A stretch of DNA of 64,000 bases from Pseudogymnoascus destructans. Taxonomy: Eukaryota; Ascomycota; Leotiomycetes; Thelebolales; Thelebolaceae. This document shows positions 19,982 to 29,676 of the stretch, in pieces. The position numbers and the translations under genes are program-made. Under the pieces are notes generated by a model. That model worked only from the letters and a program-made list of their open reading frames with translations. It was not told the origin of the DNA and searched no databases. Within the stretch, counting starts at the first letter, position 1, and each line of letters starts with the position of its first letter. The stretch lies in assembly GCF_001641265.1 (NCBI RefSeq), contig NW_020167544.1, forward strand, positions 186,001-250,000, given 5' to 3'.

Positions 19982-22366
19982 TCAGATCGACAAAACATAC
20001 TCCGCATTCGCCCCCCTATAATCCACCGTCTTCCCCGCCATCTGCAACCCCAACTCCCTCATCCTCTCCGCCCCCTTCCCCGGCTGCGGCCTCCTCTCCA
20101 CCTGCTGCCCCTTCCTCGCACGATTACACAACTTCGAGAAGAACTTATCCTTCCGCCTCTGCCTCTTCTGCTCCAGGCCCTTCACGATATCGATAGCACC
20201 GCGGGTGTACCCATCCGTGTTATTATCATTATCCTCGTCGTTGGCAAAGGCGAGTTGGGCCGCGCGGTATTGTTGGCAGAATGCGTTGGGACGGCGGGGG
20301 AGGGACTTGGTGTGTGTAGGGTCCGGGCGGTTGGGCATGGGCGCGAAGGAGATGCTAGCTGATGCCGTTGGCCATTTGACAGCACGGGCACGAGCTGGAG
20401 GTGGTGACTTTGCGCGGCGAGGCGGCGGCGACTTAGCGCGACGAGGTGGAGGAGAGCGGAGACGGGGTGAGCGACGGGTTGTCGCTGCTGGGGGAGAGCG
20501 GTATTTCTGTGGAGGCGGGGAGACGAGACGTTTAGGAGAATGCTTGGGAGACTTGCGAGTGCGTCTTCTGTGGCGGGTTTCGGAATCCGAATCCTCAAAC
20601 TTGCCATGAAGCCAGAGTCCCTCATCGCTATCGTTCGGCTTCTCAACTTCGTTGTTCTCGTCCTCTCCGTCCTCGGGGTCGGATGTAGGGAAACTTGGGT
20701 CGATGTCTTGTGGGATGACGTGGCGCTTCTCGCGCTTGCGTGCTTCCATGCAGGAGACGTATGCCTCTTCCAACGGCCTATCCTCGTCGAGAGTACCGCA
20801 GACGAAGTCGGTGCTGTCGGGTAGGTCGGGAGTGCCCGGGCGAATTCTGATCTTGCGAGTTCCCTTCGATTTGCGGGTTCCGCCCGTTCTATTGAGAGTG
20901 GGGCTCATGTGGCTCAGAGAGTCAATGGATGACTCGGATGGAGCTCTGGGAACTGACGACCTGAATGCGCTGGCCTCGCCAGTCGACATTCCAGGTGACC
21001 AGAAGTGAAACTCTCCGCCACGGTCGCTTTCCTCATCTGAGTCTGCAAACCCGGCCTCGTTATCGGTCTCGTTGCCGTCGGAGGCGCCCAGGTCAACATC
21101 CGAGCCATCCATGGTGTTGTCATCCTCATCATCCTCGTCGTCCTCATCCTCGTCCTCGTCCTCGTCGTCCTCATCATCGTTCCCCTCGTCATCATCATCA
21201 TCATCATCATCCTCGTCATCCTCGTCATCCTCGTCATCCTCAAGAGCCTCCTCCTCAGCTTCCTTGCCAAGCTGTCGGATGGCGTTCTCCTTCTTGAGAG
21301 TGTCGTGGATGGTCAGCTTTCCCTTGATGGTAGACGTGTCCTTGCGAATCCAGTCATCCTCTTGCGGCTCATCGCTAGCGAACTCGTGGAAACGCGTAGC
21401 TTCAGATGACTCGAGGGCCTCCTCATCGGCAACGATGTATTTCGGCTTGCGGCTGCGGACCGCAGCTGGGCTTTGCGACGCCCGACGTATGGTAAATGTC
21501 GAATCACGCTGAGCCTTCGGCTGTGGCGTGGACGAGCGCAGTTTTCTCGACAATATAGGCGACCGGATGGTGTGACGTCCAGGCTTGGCTGGGGACGCAG
21601 GAGTGGCTGTGAGGGGCGGAGCAACCTTGGCAGGTTCAACGACCTTGACGGCCTGCCTATCTGGTTGCGGCCCGTTACAAGCAAATTTGATTGTGCGTTT
21701 TGGCGCTGTCGTAGTCGTCGTCGTACCAGCTGTGTTCTTGGGATGAGTAGCGGAAGGTGTCGACTTGATAAAGTCTTGTGGCTTCTGAGCAGCACAAGCG
21801 AATGAGATGCATCGCTTCTTGACGAGAGCTTCCACGACAGGATCGGGTTTCGGAACGGTCGATGCTGCCACCTGTTGCGCTAGGGCGGGGTCCTGGCTCT
21901 TCTGCTGTGCGCGGGCGAATGCAGTTTGTGACAGTTTAGGTCCTAACGTATAAGGTGCCAAGGACATGTAACTGGAAGGTGGAAACGGGGGACTCGGAGT
22001 GCTTGTGCGTGTAGGGCTGGTAAGGCCTCCATCGGAAGTGAGATCTGCCGTGGATGCGCTGCTCGTTGTGCTTCTGGACGAGCGGTTGCGTGCCATATCA
22101 ATGGCCATGTAGGTCTCATCGTTGTTATCGTCTTGGCTTGGCTGTAGCGCCTTTGTGAGAAGTGATGTCTTGGTATCGGCCCGAAGCTGGATATTGGCCT
22201 TGTGGAAGTCGGTGAGCGTTGGTAGTTTCGTGGATGAGAGGTTGGAATGGGTAATGGCGTCGGGGGCACCTCCGGGCTCGTCCTTTGAGGGGATGGCCGT
22301 CATGGTTCCTTCGCGCCATCTGATGAGATCGTCCTCGTCGAGAAGGCGAACAGTATCTCTCGGCAT
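19982..22366 (-). CDS. DUF2457-type fungal protein, highly acidic and disordered
   Basis: A single 794-codon exon with ATG at 22366. The start MPRDTVRLLDEDDLIRWR is followed by two related motifs, RCISFACAAQ (about residue 185) and RTIKFACNGP (about 230), that I associate with the fungal DUF2457/DUF3295 group. An Asp/Glu run of ~50 residues (about 380-430) comes next, then an SP-rich segment with repeated SPPPRRAK, and a conserved C-terminal block (RPNAFCQQYRAAQLAFAND, RRKDKFFSKLCNRARKGQQVERRP). It is probably nuclear and largely unstructured. No function is known to me. The GA-rich acidic stretch makes long antisense Ser ORFs that are not genes. Confidence 0.8.
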   Translation of the reverse strand: MPRDTVRLLDEDDLIRWREGTMTAIPSKDEPGGAPDAITHSNLSSTKLPTLTDFHKANIQLRADTKTSLLTKALQPSQDDNNDETYMAIDMARNRSSRSTTSSASTADLTSDGGLTSPTRTSTPSPPFPPSSYMSLAPYTLGPKLSQTAFARAQQKSQDPALAQQVAASTVPKPDPVVEALVKKRCISFACAAQKPQDFIKSTPSATHPKNTAGTTTTTTAPKRTIKFACNGPQPDRQAVKVVEPAKVAPPLTATPASPAKPGRHTIRSPILSRKLRSSTPQPKAQRDSTFTIRRASQSPAAVRSRKPKYIVADEEALESSEATRFHEFASDEPQEDDWIRKDTSTIKGKLTIHDTLKKENAIRQLGKEAEEEALEDDEDDEDDEDDDDDDDDEGNDDEDDEDEDEDEDDEDDEDDNTMDGSDVDLGASDGNETDNEAGFADSDEESDRGGEFHFWSPGMSTGEASAFRSSVPRAPSESSIDSLSHMSPTLNRTGGTRKSKGTRKIRIRPGTPDLPDSTDFVCGTLDEDRPLEEAYVSCMEARKREKRHVIPQDIDPSFPTSDPEDGEDENNEVEKPNDSDEGLWLHGKFEDSDSETRHRRRTRKSPKHSPKRLVSPPPQKYRSPPAATTRRSPRLRSPPPRRAKSPPPRRAKSPPPARARAVKWPTASASISFAPMPNRPDPTHTKSLPRRPNAFCQQYRAAQLAFANDEDNDNNTDGYTRGAIDIVKGLEQKRQRRKDKFFSKLCNRARKGQQVERRPQPGKGAERMRELGLQMAGKTVDYRGANAEYVLSI

Positions 22367-23260
22367 TGTTGCTAGAGGTCTTGATGATGTGAATATAAAG
22401 AGTCTGCAGCAGCGTCGTCGCTTGTTATAAGGCTATATGATAGCGAGATATCGTCCGTAGCAAGACAGTTCTCGAACATGTAATAGCGAACGGTGCGTTG
22501 GTAAGGCTGAAATTGCGCAGTAGCTCCGACGAAGGGGGTCTGCTGAGGCGAAAAGAGTGCCTGACGCTGTTATAGTCGTCGGAGGGTATGTATGTGCTCG
22601 TCGTCGAGTACCCTATACTTTGGGGCGTCCCTGAGGACCGTTGTGCTATAAGAGGTTCCGCGACATTGCGGATATGGATTAATGATCCAAAAGGGCTATT
22701 TGCGTCCTCGAAAGGTCGTAGATAAGAGCAAAATCTTGGCTGGAGGCCGAAAATGAGTTGATCGTATGCGCGAAGGCCGTTGAGCAAAGGGTGATCCTCT
22801 GGTTCTGTATCCCGGATGACGATCGATTGGTGGCGCTGCTGTTGAAATGTAAGAACCCAAGCCCTTGGCAAATTGGTGATGTCTCAATTATGTCTCTCGA
22901 GAAGGTTGAAAAGAGCGTCAGGAGAGGATGGTAGAGGTAGCAACCGTTTGCAGCGAGAGTTGAGGAGGTTGTTTTGAGAGAGTATGAAGGTGTGAAGGTT
23001 GGTGGTGTTGGAGAGAGGAGCGGGGGATATAGAGGATGAGGATGAGGATGAGGATGGATATGGGGGTTTAAGATGGTTCTTTGTGTTTGTGGGTATTGGG
23101 GGGGGGGTTTGGGTAGGCGGGTGAGGGTGGGGGTGGCTGACTAGAAAAGTACGTACTTTTCTATCTTTCCACACAGCCATGGGCACAGTTCAAACACACT
23201 GGCAACATGTCACCAGCACTGCTTTTGCGCCAACTGAAAATTTTCTTTTTTCCTCAACGC

Positions 23261-23487
23261 ATTCCAGCAGTCCACTAGCATTCCAGCAGTCCACTAGCAT
23301 TCCAGCACTCCAGCACTCAGCAGTCCACCAGCATTCCAGCACTCCAGCACTCCAGCACTCCAGCACTCCAGCACTCCAGCACTCCAGCACCCCAGCACTC
23401 CAGCACTCAGTAATCCACTAGCATTCCAGCACTCCAGCACTCACCAGCACTCCACCAGCACTCCACCAGCACTCCACCAGCACTCAC
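23261..23487. repeat. 9-bp minisatellite (CCAGCACTC)n with longer variants
   Basis: About 227 bp made mostly of CCAGCACTC units, flanked by variants CCAGCAGTCCACTAGCATT and CACCAGCACTC. Such interspersed variants indicate local slippage and unequal exchange. Confidence 0.85.
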
Positions 23488-23847
23488 CATTCCATCAGCC
23501 TACCCTAGACTACCCCCCACCCTCTAAATATCCATCCTCGATCTCCGTACGACAGAAAGGAAAATACTTTGATATGGTCACGTACCACAAAGATCCCCCG
23601 CCCTAGTCATGCAGCTAGTATTTAACCTCCGTTGTTGATTCAATCAATCCCTCAATCCCCCCCCTCCGGCAAATGAACATTCCCCATCGTCCTTTTGTCG
23701 TTTTGGACCGGCAAATGAACATTCCCCCCCACGCCACGGAAACAACTGAACCCAGTTGCCAAGCTGCCACAACACTCATCGATCGGCAAACAACTATTCG
23801 CCACCAAGGGTCTCCCCTCTAATCATCCGCGTCTGTGACGGGGACAC

Positions 23848-23960
23848 GGACGTGGATGGGGGGACACGGACGTCCATCCACGTCCCCATCCCATCCACGT
23901 CCCCATCCCATCCACGTCCCCATCCCATCCACGTCCCCATCCCATCCCCATCCCCATCCA
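23848..23960. repeat. inverted repeat and 17-bp tandem array
   Basis: GGACGTGGATGG (23848-23859) is complemented by CCATCCACGTCC (23874-23885). The second arm starts a tandem array of CCACGTCCCCATCCCAT, about four copies. Confidence 0.75.
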
Positions 23961-24556
23961 TGTCCCCATAACTTATTATATCCTTGCTTGAGGCATTTTT
24001 GGCAGCGAATCGCTCTGCGTCGCCAGAGGTTTTAAGGGGACCACCACGGCTAGGGGAAATAAAGCACTATGCCCACTATGGACTAGTGCCCGTGAACCGG
24101 CGATGGCGATTTCGTCAGAGGGTTGCGTTGCGGGGTACGAGTACGGTGGACGAGATGGCGATTAGGCGAGTACGGGGACCGCTGTGGCTGGTTTGTGAGA
24201 CGTGGGTACCTGGTTTGGAAGGCGCCAGCATTCGAATGTTGATCACGTGAGGATTGGCTTCGAAAGGAATAATGGCTTCTTCTTCGATTCTTACCTTGAC
24301 ACTAAAGCCAGAATACACTCCCGTAGGAAATAGATGACTTGCACCCAATTCTTCCTGTCCAATTTTTTGATTTTCGTGGTCATTATCACCTGACATCCAC
24401 ATCCAACATCCCCAAATTAAAAAACTCCGCCAAGAAATCAATCCCATTTTAGCGAGGCCATCACGAGAATCTATACCAGCGAAACCCGAAGCTCCTCCAC
24501 CCTCCCGCAAGCTCTTGACCCCCAATCGAACCACCCACCCCCTCCACACGCACATC

Positions 24557-25493
24557 ATGAACTCCTTCCGCATTGCCCGCGCGGCCCTGCGCGTTCGCGC
24601 CCCTGCCATGAAGGCTCCTGTCCAGCGCAGAGGATACGCTGAGGCTGTCTCGGATAAGGTCGGTTGCTTCCTTCCGCCGGTGGAGGATTTTATGGGAGTG
24701 GCATGGGCTAATGGACAAGTTCCAGATCAAGCTGAGCTTGAACCTTCCTCACCAGGTATGCGAATCCATGTTTTTCGATGAGATGGGGGCGATTGAGATG
24801 GATGGGGGATGGGTGTCAGCGTAGTCGTGGGATTGACGACACGACACAACACAACGACGATGGGGAAGCCATTGGATACCGGGAGGGATTGGGAAAGGGA
24901 GATTGAAGAGTGGCTGACATGTGTGTGTGATTTATAGAAGGTCTACACCTCCCAGGACGTCGTCCAGGTCAACATCGCCGCTGAGTCGGGAGAGATGGGT
25001 CTCCTCGCCAACCACGTCCCTTCGATCGAGCAGCTCAAGCCTGGGTTGATTGAGGTCATTGAGGAGAGCGCTGGCAGCAAGCAGTTTTTCCGTGCGTCCC
25101 CCTCTCTACCCAATACCCTGAACCAGCAAATTGCACCCGGCCGAGGTCGATATTGGTGTCGGGAGATATAAAGGGATACCAGCTAACAGGTGTGATGTGC
25201 TATAGTGTCCGGTGGCTTCGCCGTCATGAACCCCAACTCCGTCCTCAGCATCAACGCCGTCGAGGGTTTCCCCCTTGAGGACTTCAGCATCGAGGCTGTG
25301 CGCTCGCAGCTCACCGAGGCGCAGAAGGTGGCTAGCGGCAACGGCAGCGCGACAGAGATCGCTGAGGCCAACATCGAGATTGAGGTATGCTATACAACCA
25401 ACTACAAACCTACACCAGGTGGGACAGACGGGCAATTTGCTGACTGGGAAAACGAACTAGGTCCTGGAGAGTCTGCAGGCTGCGCTCAAGTAA
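24557..25493 (+). CDS. ATP16: F1F0 ATP synthase delta subunit, mitochondrial
   Basis: Five exons: 24557-24658, 24726-24755, 24938-25091, 25206-25384, 25461-25493; 498 nt, 165 aa, the normal length. It starts with an Arg-rich presequence (MNSFRIARAALRVRAPAMK, processing near RRGYAEA). Then comes the family core: IKLSLNLPHQ, YTSQDVVQVNIAAESGEMGLLANHVPSIEQLKPG, FLSGGFAVMNPNSVLSI, and the two-helix end with VLESLQAALK. The subunit sits in the central stalk of F1. The 30-nt second exon and the unusual first donor (GTCGGT) are notable. I chose the TTCCAG acceptor because it yields the conserved SDKIKLSL. Confidence 0.96.
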
Positions 25494-26272
25494 TCCATCG
25501 GATTGCTTCAGATTGTTATAGAGCGCTTTTAGAGATGGTAAAGTTGTATTAAAAACCGTACCGTGTATATCCAAAGAATGTTCGAGATCGCGTCGTGTTA
25601 TGTGAGCAGGGTCCGCGTGAAATGTCGTCAGGGTGTTGTGCATGTCGTCGCTTGATGTGCCCCTTGTGTTAATGTGACGACTATTGATTGTAGGTAAGTG
25701 GTTTTCATCACGGCTGTCAAGTTTATATCATATCATCATTATAAAGCAGGCAAGAGCACCCCGCCGCTCGCGCCGTCCCTTTCTACAACTGCAATTCATC
25801 CTTATGGAATAGACAAGTGCAACCCTCCCATCGTGCCTTCCCTTTCGACTCCTGCGATGAAATTGGCAAGAGCAACTACCCTCCAGTCGCCCTTTCCCTT
25901 TCTACTCCTGCAATGAAAGTGGCAGGAGCAACGCACCAGTCGCTCTTTCCCCTTCTACCGGCGAGAAGGCCCGGACACTCGCTTTGGCAGTGGCTCTCCC
26001 CGTTTCCAGATATCACTCTTCCCCATATCAACCATGGCTATATCGTTATGTGCGTTCGTTCATTGTATGCCTTCATTCTTTTAACCAAGTTCTCTTCTCT
26101 GCATACTTTATCCCAGGATCATTTTATACCCGGGGGGTCTGGATATCTCTATTATCCTGCAGCTTCCCAGGACCGAATATTCATTGCTCGATTCCAATCC
26201 AACCACACTGGGACTGAGAGTTCAACAATCCCCAGCAACTCCAAACACCTTCAATTTACCTTCCTACAAACA
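25494..26272. other. intergenic before the zinc-ribbon-like gene
   Basis: 780 bp between two genes on the plus strand. A degenerate ~55-bp motif (TCGCCCTTTCCCTTTCTACTCCTGC and variants) repeats about four times at 25765-25960. The frame of the next gene stays open back to 25817, but this part looks non-coding (repeat-derived). Confidence 0.45.
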
Positions 26273-28369
26273 ATGAGCCCCTCCCACAAAAAACACAAAC
26301 ACAACCGCTCCGCCTCCTCCGACACACCCACGAACCAATCATCCACCCACCACGCCGGCAACTCCATCTCCAGCGCCGCAGCAGAACTATCACGGATCCA
26401 CTCCCTCGCCCAACCCCCCGACATCCCCACCCCCGCAGACCAGGACCTCAAACCTTCCAAACGACAACGAGATCGCTCGATTGATAGCCACACCCACGGC
26501 CACAGCCACCACCGCCATCGCCACGCCGCGCGCCTAGCCCTCTCCTCACTCCTCCACGAGAGCGGGACATCTGGACACTTCGGGCTCGGTCTTGGGATCC
26601 AGAGACGGGGTTTTGGACTCGATCTCGATGTTGATGCAAAAAAAAATGAAGGCGGCGAGTCTAGCGGAGTTCTGGCGGGGACGGAGAGGTTGAAGCAGCT
26701 TGTGAAGGAGGTGCCGAGGCAGCTTGCTAGTGAGGTGCCGAAACAGGTCGGGAGGTATTTGGAGGGGAGAGGGGAGGTGAGGGATGAGGTTGCGGTTGGG
26801 GTGGGGGTTAGGACAAGGGGGACGGAGGTGGGTGTTAGAGTGGAGGCGGCAAGGGGAGGTTTTTGGGGTGGTGAGGGGGGTGAGGTGGCAGCTCCTCAGG
26901 CTGAAGCTGCTCCTCCACCGGCACCTTCTCCTCAGCCTGCTCCTGCTCCTGAGGCGGCACCGGCTCCTCAGCAGCCATTGACACTCATTAAATCGACCAC
27001 ACTGCAACTAGCCAAGCGGTACAGCTGCCACATCTGCCGGTTTATCAACGAAGAAATTGAACGATGCGCTTCCTGCGGGCATCGCCTGTGCATCGACTGC
27101 GAGTGGCTCATGCCCATTGCCAAAATCGATGGAGCAGCCCAAGAATTTGCAATATATGAAGACAGCGACGCCATGGAGGCTCGGAATACGCAGAGGGAGG
27201 ATCAGATGCGGGCTGAAAATGTATACACCCCGAGCGAGTTCGAGCAGGAGAATTACGTGGATAGTCCAGATACCCCCGATTTGCCTCCTAAAGTATGGGC
27301 TCGACAGGCTGCTTTCGCGAAGGCTCATTATACCACACCGCAGTCACCGACTGCTGGTTCGCCATGCTATACAACGACCCAATCACCAACTATCCGTTCA
27401 ACTCCGCCATCTCCCGTGGATCTGTCACATCTCAGCGCTAACGACTATCCCGAACCTTTACGATTGGCACCTTCTCCTGTCAGACCTCCAGGACCGAGAA
27501 GTCGCAGGGTTGTCAAGGATAATCCTTTTGTTGTGGCGGATCAGGTGTCAGCTCGTCATGAGCGTGTTATGAGAGTCGATGGCGATGCGGGGGTTAGGAG
27601 CCGTGATGGGCAGGCTAGTCCGCAGCCAGATCAGTATTCTGCTAGGGCTATAGCTTTGACACGCATGGAGGAAGAGATGGATGCTCAGAGGCGTATGTGG
27701 CAGGATAGTCCGCAGCCGGGTCGATATTCTGCTAGGATTGCGGCTTCTAGAGACAGGGAGGAAGAGAAGTCTGTTCAGAGGCGTATGTGGCAGACTAATA
27801 GGGTTTCCCTCCCGGGATTTGGCGGCGAGCGTGAGAGTGCTCTTCGGGCGTCGCGGGGTGAGAAGATGCCTATTATTGAAAGGGCGGCTAGGCCTAAGAA
27901 GTTGGATCCGGTTATGTCGGAGACCTTGACGCCTTCTGGGTCTAAAACTGGCGGTGGAAATGTTGTGGAGGAGGGGGGGTATCATGCCCAGCCTGTTCCT
28001 GATGGGGGTGAAAATGGGGATGAGAAACGGGATGGGCCTGAAAGTTCAACCTCTGGATTGCATGGAGATTTTAAAGCTTGTCCTTACTCGAAGGCGGTGC
28101 AGAACTCGAAAGCTGTTTGTCCTGTACGCTCACTTCACTGCGGGTGTGGCTTTCCTACTCAGGTTTGGAATGGTGAGATGGGTTGTCAGCTGCAGACTGG
28201 GCATGGAGGAGCCCCCTTTTACCCATATTTTGGGTGTAATCTGCTAGTTTATTCTCTTCCTGGTTGGTGTTGTGCCTATTCTCATAATGAGCAGGTTCGT
28301 GCGGGTTTATGGGCTTGGGTGCCTTTGTATGGGACTGCAGGTTGCTTGACGTGTTTGCGAGGGGGGTGA
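26273..28369 (+). CDS. unknown protein with zinc-ribbon-like Cys cluster
   Basis: ATG at 26273 (MSPSHKKHKHNRS) opens a 698-codon frame. The N-terminal region is His/Ser-rich and disordered. After a Pro/Ala stretch (about residues 210-240) a cysteine cluster at about 250-283 has three CxxC pairs (CHIC, CASC, CIDC, ending WLMP), likely one or two zinc sites. Two diverged ~35-residue repeats follow near residues 445-505 (SPQPDQYSAR...RRMWQ, SPQPGRYSAR...RRMWQ). The last ~95 residues are Cys/Trp/Gly-rich. I recognise no named family. An intron near the 3' end cannot be excluded, so the C-terminus is less certain. Confidence 0.6.
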   Translation: MSPSHKKHKHNRSASSDTPTNQSSTHHAGNSISSAAAELSRIHSLAQPPDIPTPADQDLKPSKRQRDRSIDSHTHGHSHHRHRHAARLALSSLLHESGTSGHFGLGLGIQRRGFGLDLDVDAKKNEGGESSGVLAGTERLKQLVKEVPRQLASEVPKQVGRYLEGRGEVRDEVAVGVGVRTRGTEVGVRVEAARGGFWGGEGGEVAAPQAEAAPPPAPSPQPAPAPEAAPAPQQPLTLIKSTTLQLAKRYSCHICRFINEEIERCASCGHRLCIDCEWLMPIAKIDGAAQEFAIYEDSDAMEARNTQREDQMRAENVYTPSEFEQENYVDSPDTPDLPPKVWARQAAFAKAHYTTPQSPTAGSPCYTTTQSPTIRSTPPSPVDLSHLSANDYPEPLRLAPSPVRPPGPRSRRVVKDNPFVVADQVSARHERVMRVDGDAGVRSRDGQASPQPDQYSARAIALTRMEEEMDAQRRMWQDSPQPGRYSARIAASRDREEEKSVQRRMWQTNRVSLPGFGGERESALRASRGEKMPIIERAARPKKLDPVMSETLTPSGSKTGGGNVVEEGGYHAQPVPDGGENGDEKRDGPESSTSGLHGDFKACPYSKAVQNSKAVCPVRSLHCGCGFPTQVWNGEMGCQLQTGHGGAPFYPYFGCNLLVYSLPGWCCAYSHNEQVRAGLWAWVPLYGTAGCLTCLRGG

Positions 28370-28844
28370 GAGAAATGGGAGATGTCACGTTGTATCAACT
28401 GGTAATCTGTGCCAATGCCACTTTGGGGATGGATGTCGACGGGACTCTGTTAATAGGGTAAGAGGGGGCTCGGCGATGGTGGGTAGGTCGTGAAGGGTAT
28501 AGGGTATTTTTAAAGTTGAATGAATGGGCGGTCAGTAGGATGAAGGATGAAAGAATGGAACTTTGTTTGCTTTTGGGTGCGATGAGTGTCTTTGTAATTG
28601 TGAAATTGCTTTATTACATTTACACCATGCTGTGCTATAATTTCGACAGCTTCATAGATGCAGCAGAATTTATGACTAATATATATTTTGACATTTATAT
28701 TTAAATATAAGTTATTCTTTCCAATATTTGTACACGCACCTACCCAAACCACCACGCAAACAACCAGAAAACAACAACCACGTCTTCACCAAACCCACCA
28801 CCAAGTTCCCCCTCATATCGCGGGACGCTCACCCCTTCCGTCGT

Positions 28845-28882
<38 letters not shown>

Positions 28883-28924
28883 TTACGAGAGACCAAATAG
28901 CCTCACATCGGGAACTCAAATACA
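28370..28924. other. intergenic before the tRNA, with CA repeat
   Basis: AT-rich 3' flank of the zinc-ribbon-like gene, then a (CA)n microsatellite at 28846-28880, 45 bp upstream of the tRNA. No gene is supported. Confidence 0.5.
28846..28880. repeat. (CA)n microsatellite
   Basis: 35 bp of uninterrupted CA/TG dinucleotides, close upstream of the tRNA gene. Confidence 0.95.
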
Positions 28925-29007
28925 TCCGGTATAGTGTAGGGGTTAACATAACCCGCTTTCAAAGACTTTGGAGCCGGGTAGCCCCGGGTTCGATTCCCGG
29001 TACCGGA
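28925..29007 (+). tRNA. tRNA-Glu(UUC) with a 12-nt intron
   Basis: The 83-nt gene folds as a cloverleaf: acceptor TCCGGTA with TACCGGA, anticodon stem ACCCG with CGGGT, T stem CCGGG with CCCGG and loop TTCGATT. Position 32-37 reads C-T-TTC-A, so the anticodon is TTC (28958-28960). The 12 nt AAGACTTTGGAG (28962-28973) after position 37 form a canonical-site tRNA intron. Internal promoter boxes are TAGTGTAGGGG (A) and GGTTCGATTCC (B). The sequence resembles yeast tRNA-Glu, which has no intron in that species as I recall. Confidence 0.9.
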
Positions 29008-29008
29008 A

Positions 29009-29012
29009 TTTT
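29009..29012 (+). terminator. RNA polymerase III terminator of tRNA-Glu
   Basis: A TTTT run begins two bases after the last tRNA base, the minimal pol III stop signal. Confidence 0.7.
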
Positions 29013-29092
29013 ACGTTGTTTTGGTTGTCCTGTGAGGTGATGAGGTTTTGCTCATTTATTTTTTTAGGTGGTGTGGTGTGGTGTGATCTAAG

Positions 29093-29127
29093 GGGGGGTT
29101 AGGGGGGGTTAGGGGGGGTTGGGGAGG
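29093..29127 (+). repeat. telomere-like G-tract repeat, G-quadruplex candidate
   Basis: Three runs of seven G separated by TTA, then TT, GGGG, A, GG. This is a (TTAGGGGGGG)n variant of the fungal telomere repeat TTAGGG, and four G runs with short loops could form a G-quadruplex. It lies ~85 bp downstream of the tRNA. Confidence 0.8.
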
Positions 29128-29676
29128 TTTAGGGAGAACTTGACTTCCACTCTCTCTAAAGTGCTTTCTATAGTAGTCGGCGCTGACCTTGAACGGTGAG
29201 TATAATGGTTTGGCAGTTGGGAATCTGACATCTGGCGAGTTAGTCTCCTCTCTAGACACATCCGGATTACAACTAACTTACTACTCTGATATGCTGCGTA
29301 GGACACGTGTGATTTTGTAGAGTGGAAAAATGAAATAATTTTTATTCTATTAAAATCACAAAACAGATCTCGTATCTGCATTCATTTCTGAACTATGCTA
29401 ATCTCACTTTGGCACTCCATATCTCCCTTGGCGGCATCACCTCGACTTTTCTTTTCGGCTGGCCTCCAGCTTGTCAGCCTTTCCCCCCCACCCCCACCAA
29501 CTCGCAATGCTCGCCACGTATCGACTACATTACAAAGCCCAAAAATAAACGCCAATATCAAAGAATGAAGAGAGACGAGTAGATAGAGCCTAGCCAAACG
29601 AGCTACTATGACCAACTATCCACCCACCCCCACCCGCAAAGCCCATGCAATATATTCCCTACGTTTCATCCGTAAT

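Larger units (their letters stand above)
22367..24556. other. 2.2-kb divergent intergenic region with tandem repeats
   Basis: Separates the DUF2457 gene from the ATP synthase delta gene. The left 500 bp is probably DUF2457 5' UTR and promoter. From 23040 on it holds GATGAG repeats, a 9-bp minisatellite (23261-23487), a duplicated GGCAAATGAACATTCCCC (about 23670-23725) and a 17-bp array (23876-23960). No gene is supported. Confidence 0.5.
29008..29676. other. intergenic between tRNA-Glu and eIF3a
   Basis: Holds the pol III terminator, a G-tract repeat (29093-29127) and the 3' flank of the eIF3a gene. No further gene seen. Confidence 0.5.

Noticed and set aside
21072..21512. Poly-Ser frame on the plus strand
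   Set aside because: Antisense of the Asp/Glu run in the DUF2457 protein (GAT/GAC read as ATC/GTC or TCA/TCC in other frames).
23261..23487. CRISPR-like repeat array
   Set aside because: Units are contiguous 9-bp minisatellite repeats without unique spacers, and the genome is eukaryotic.
25817..26272. Upstream extension of the zinc-ribbon-like gene frame
   Set aside because: The extension is built from repeated CCCTTTC-rich sequence and reads as low-quality peptide; the ATG at 26273 starts normal-looking protein.
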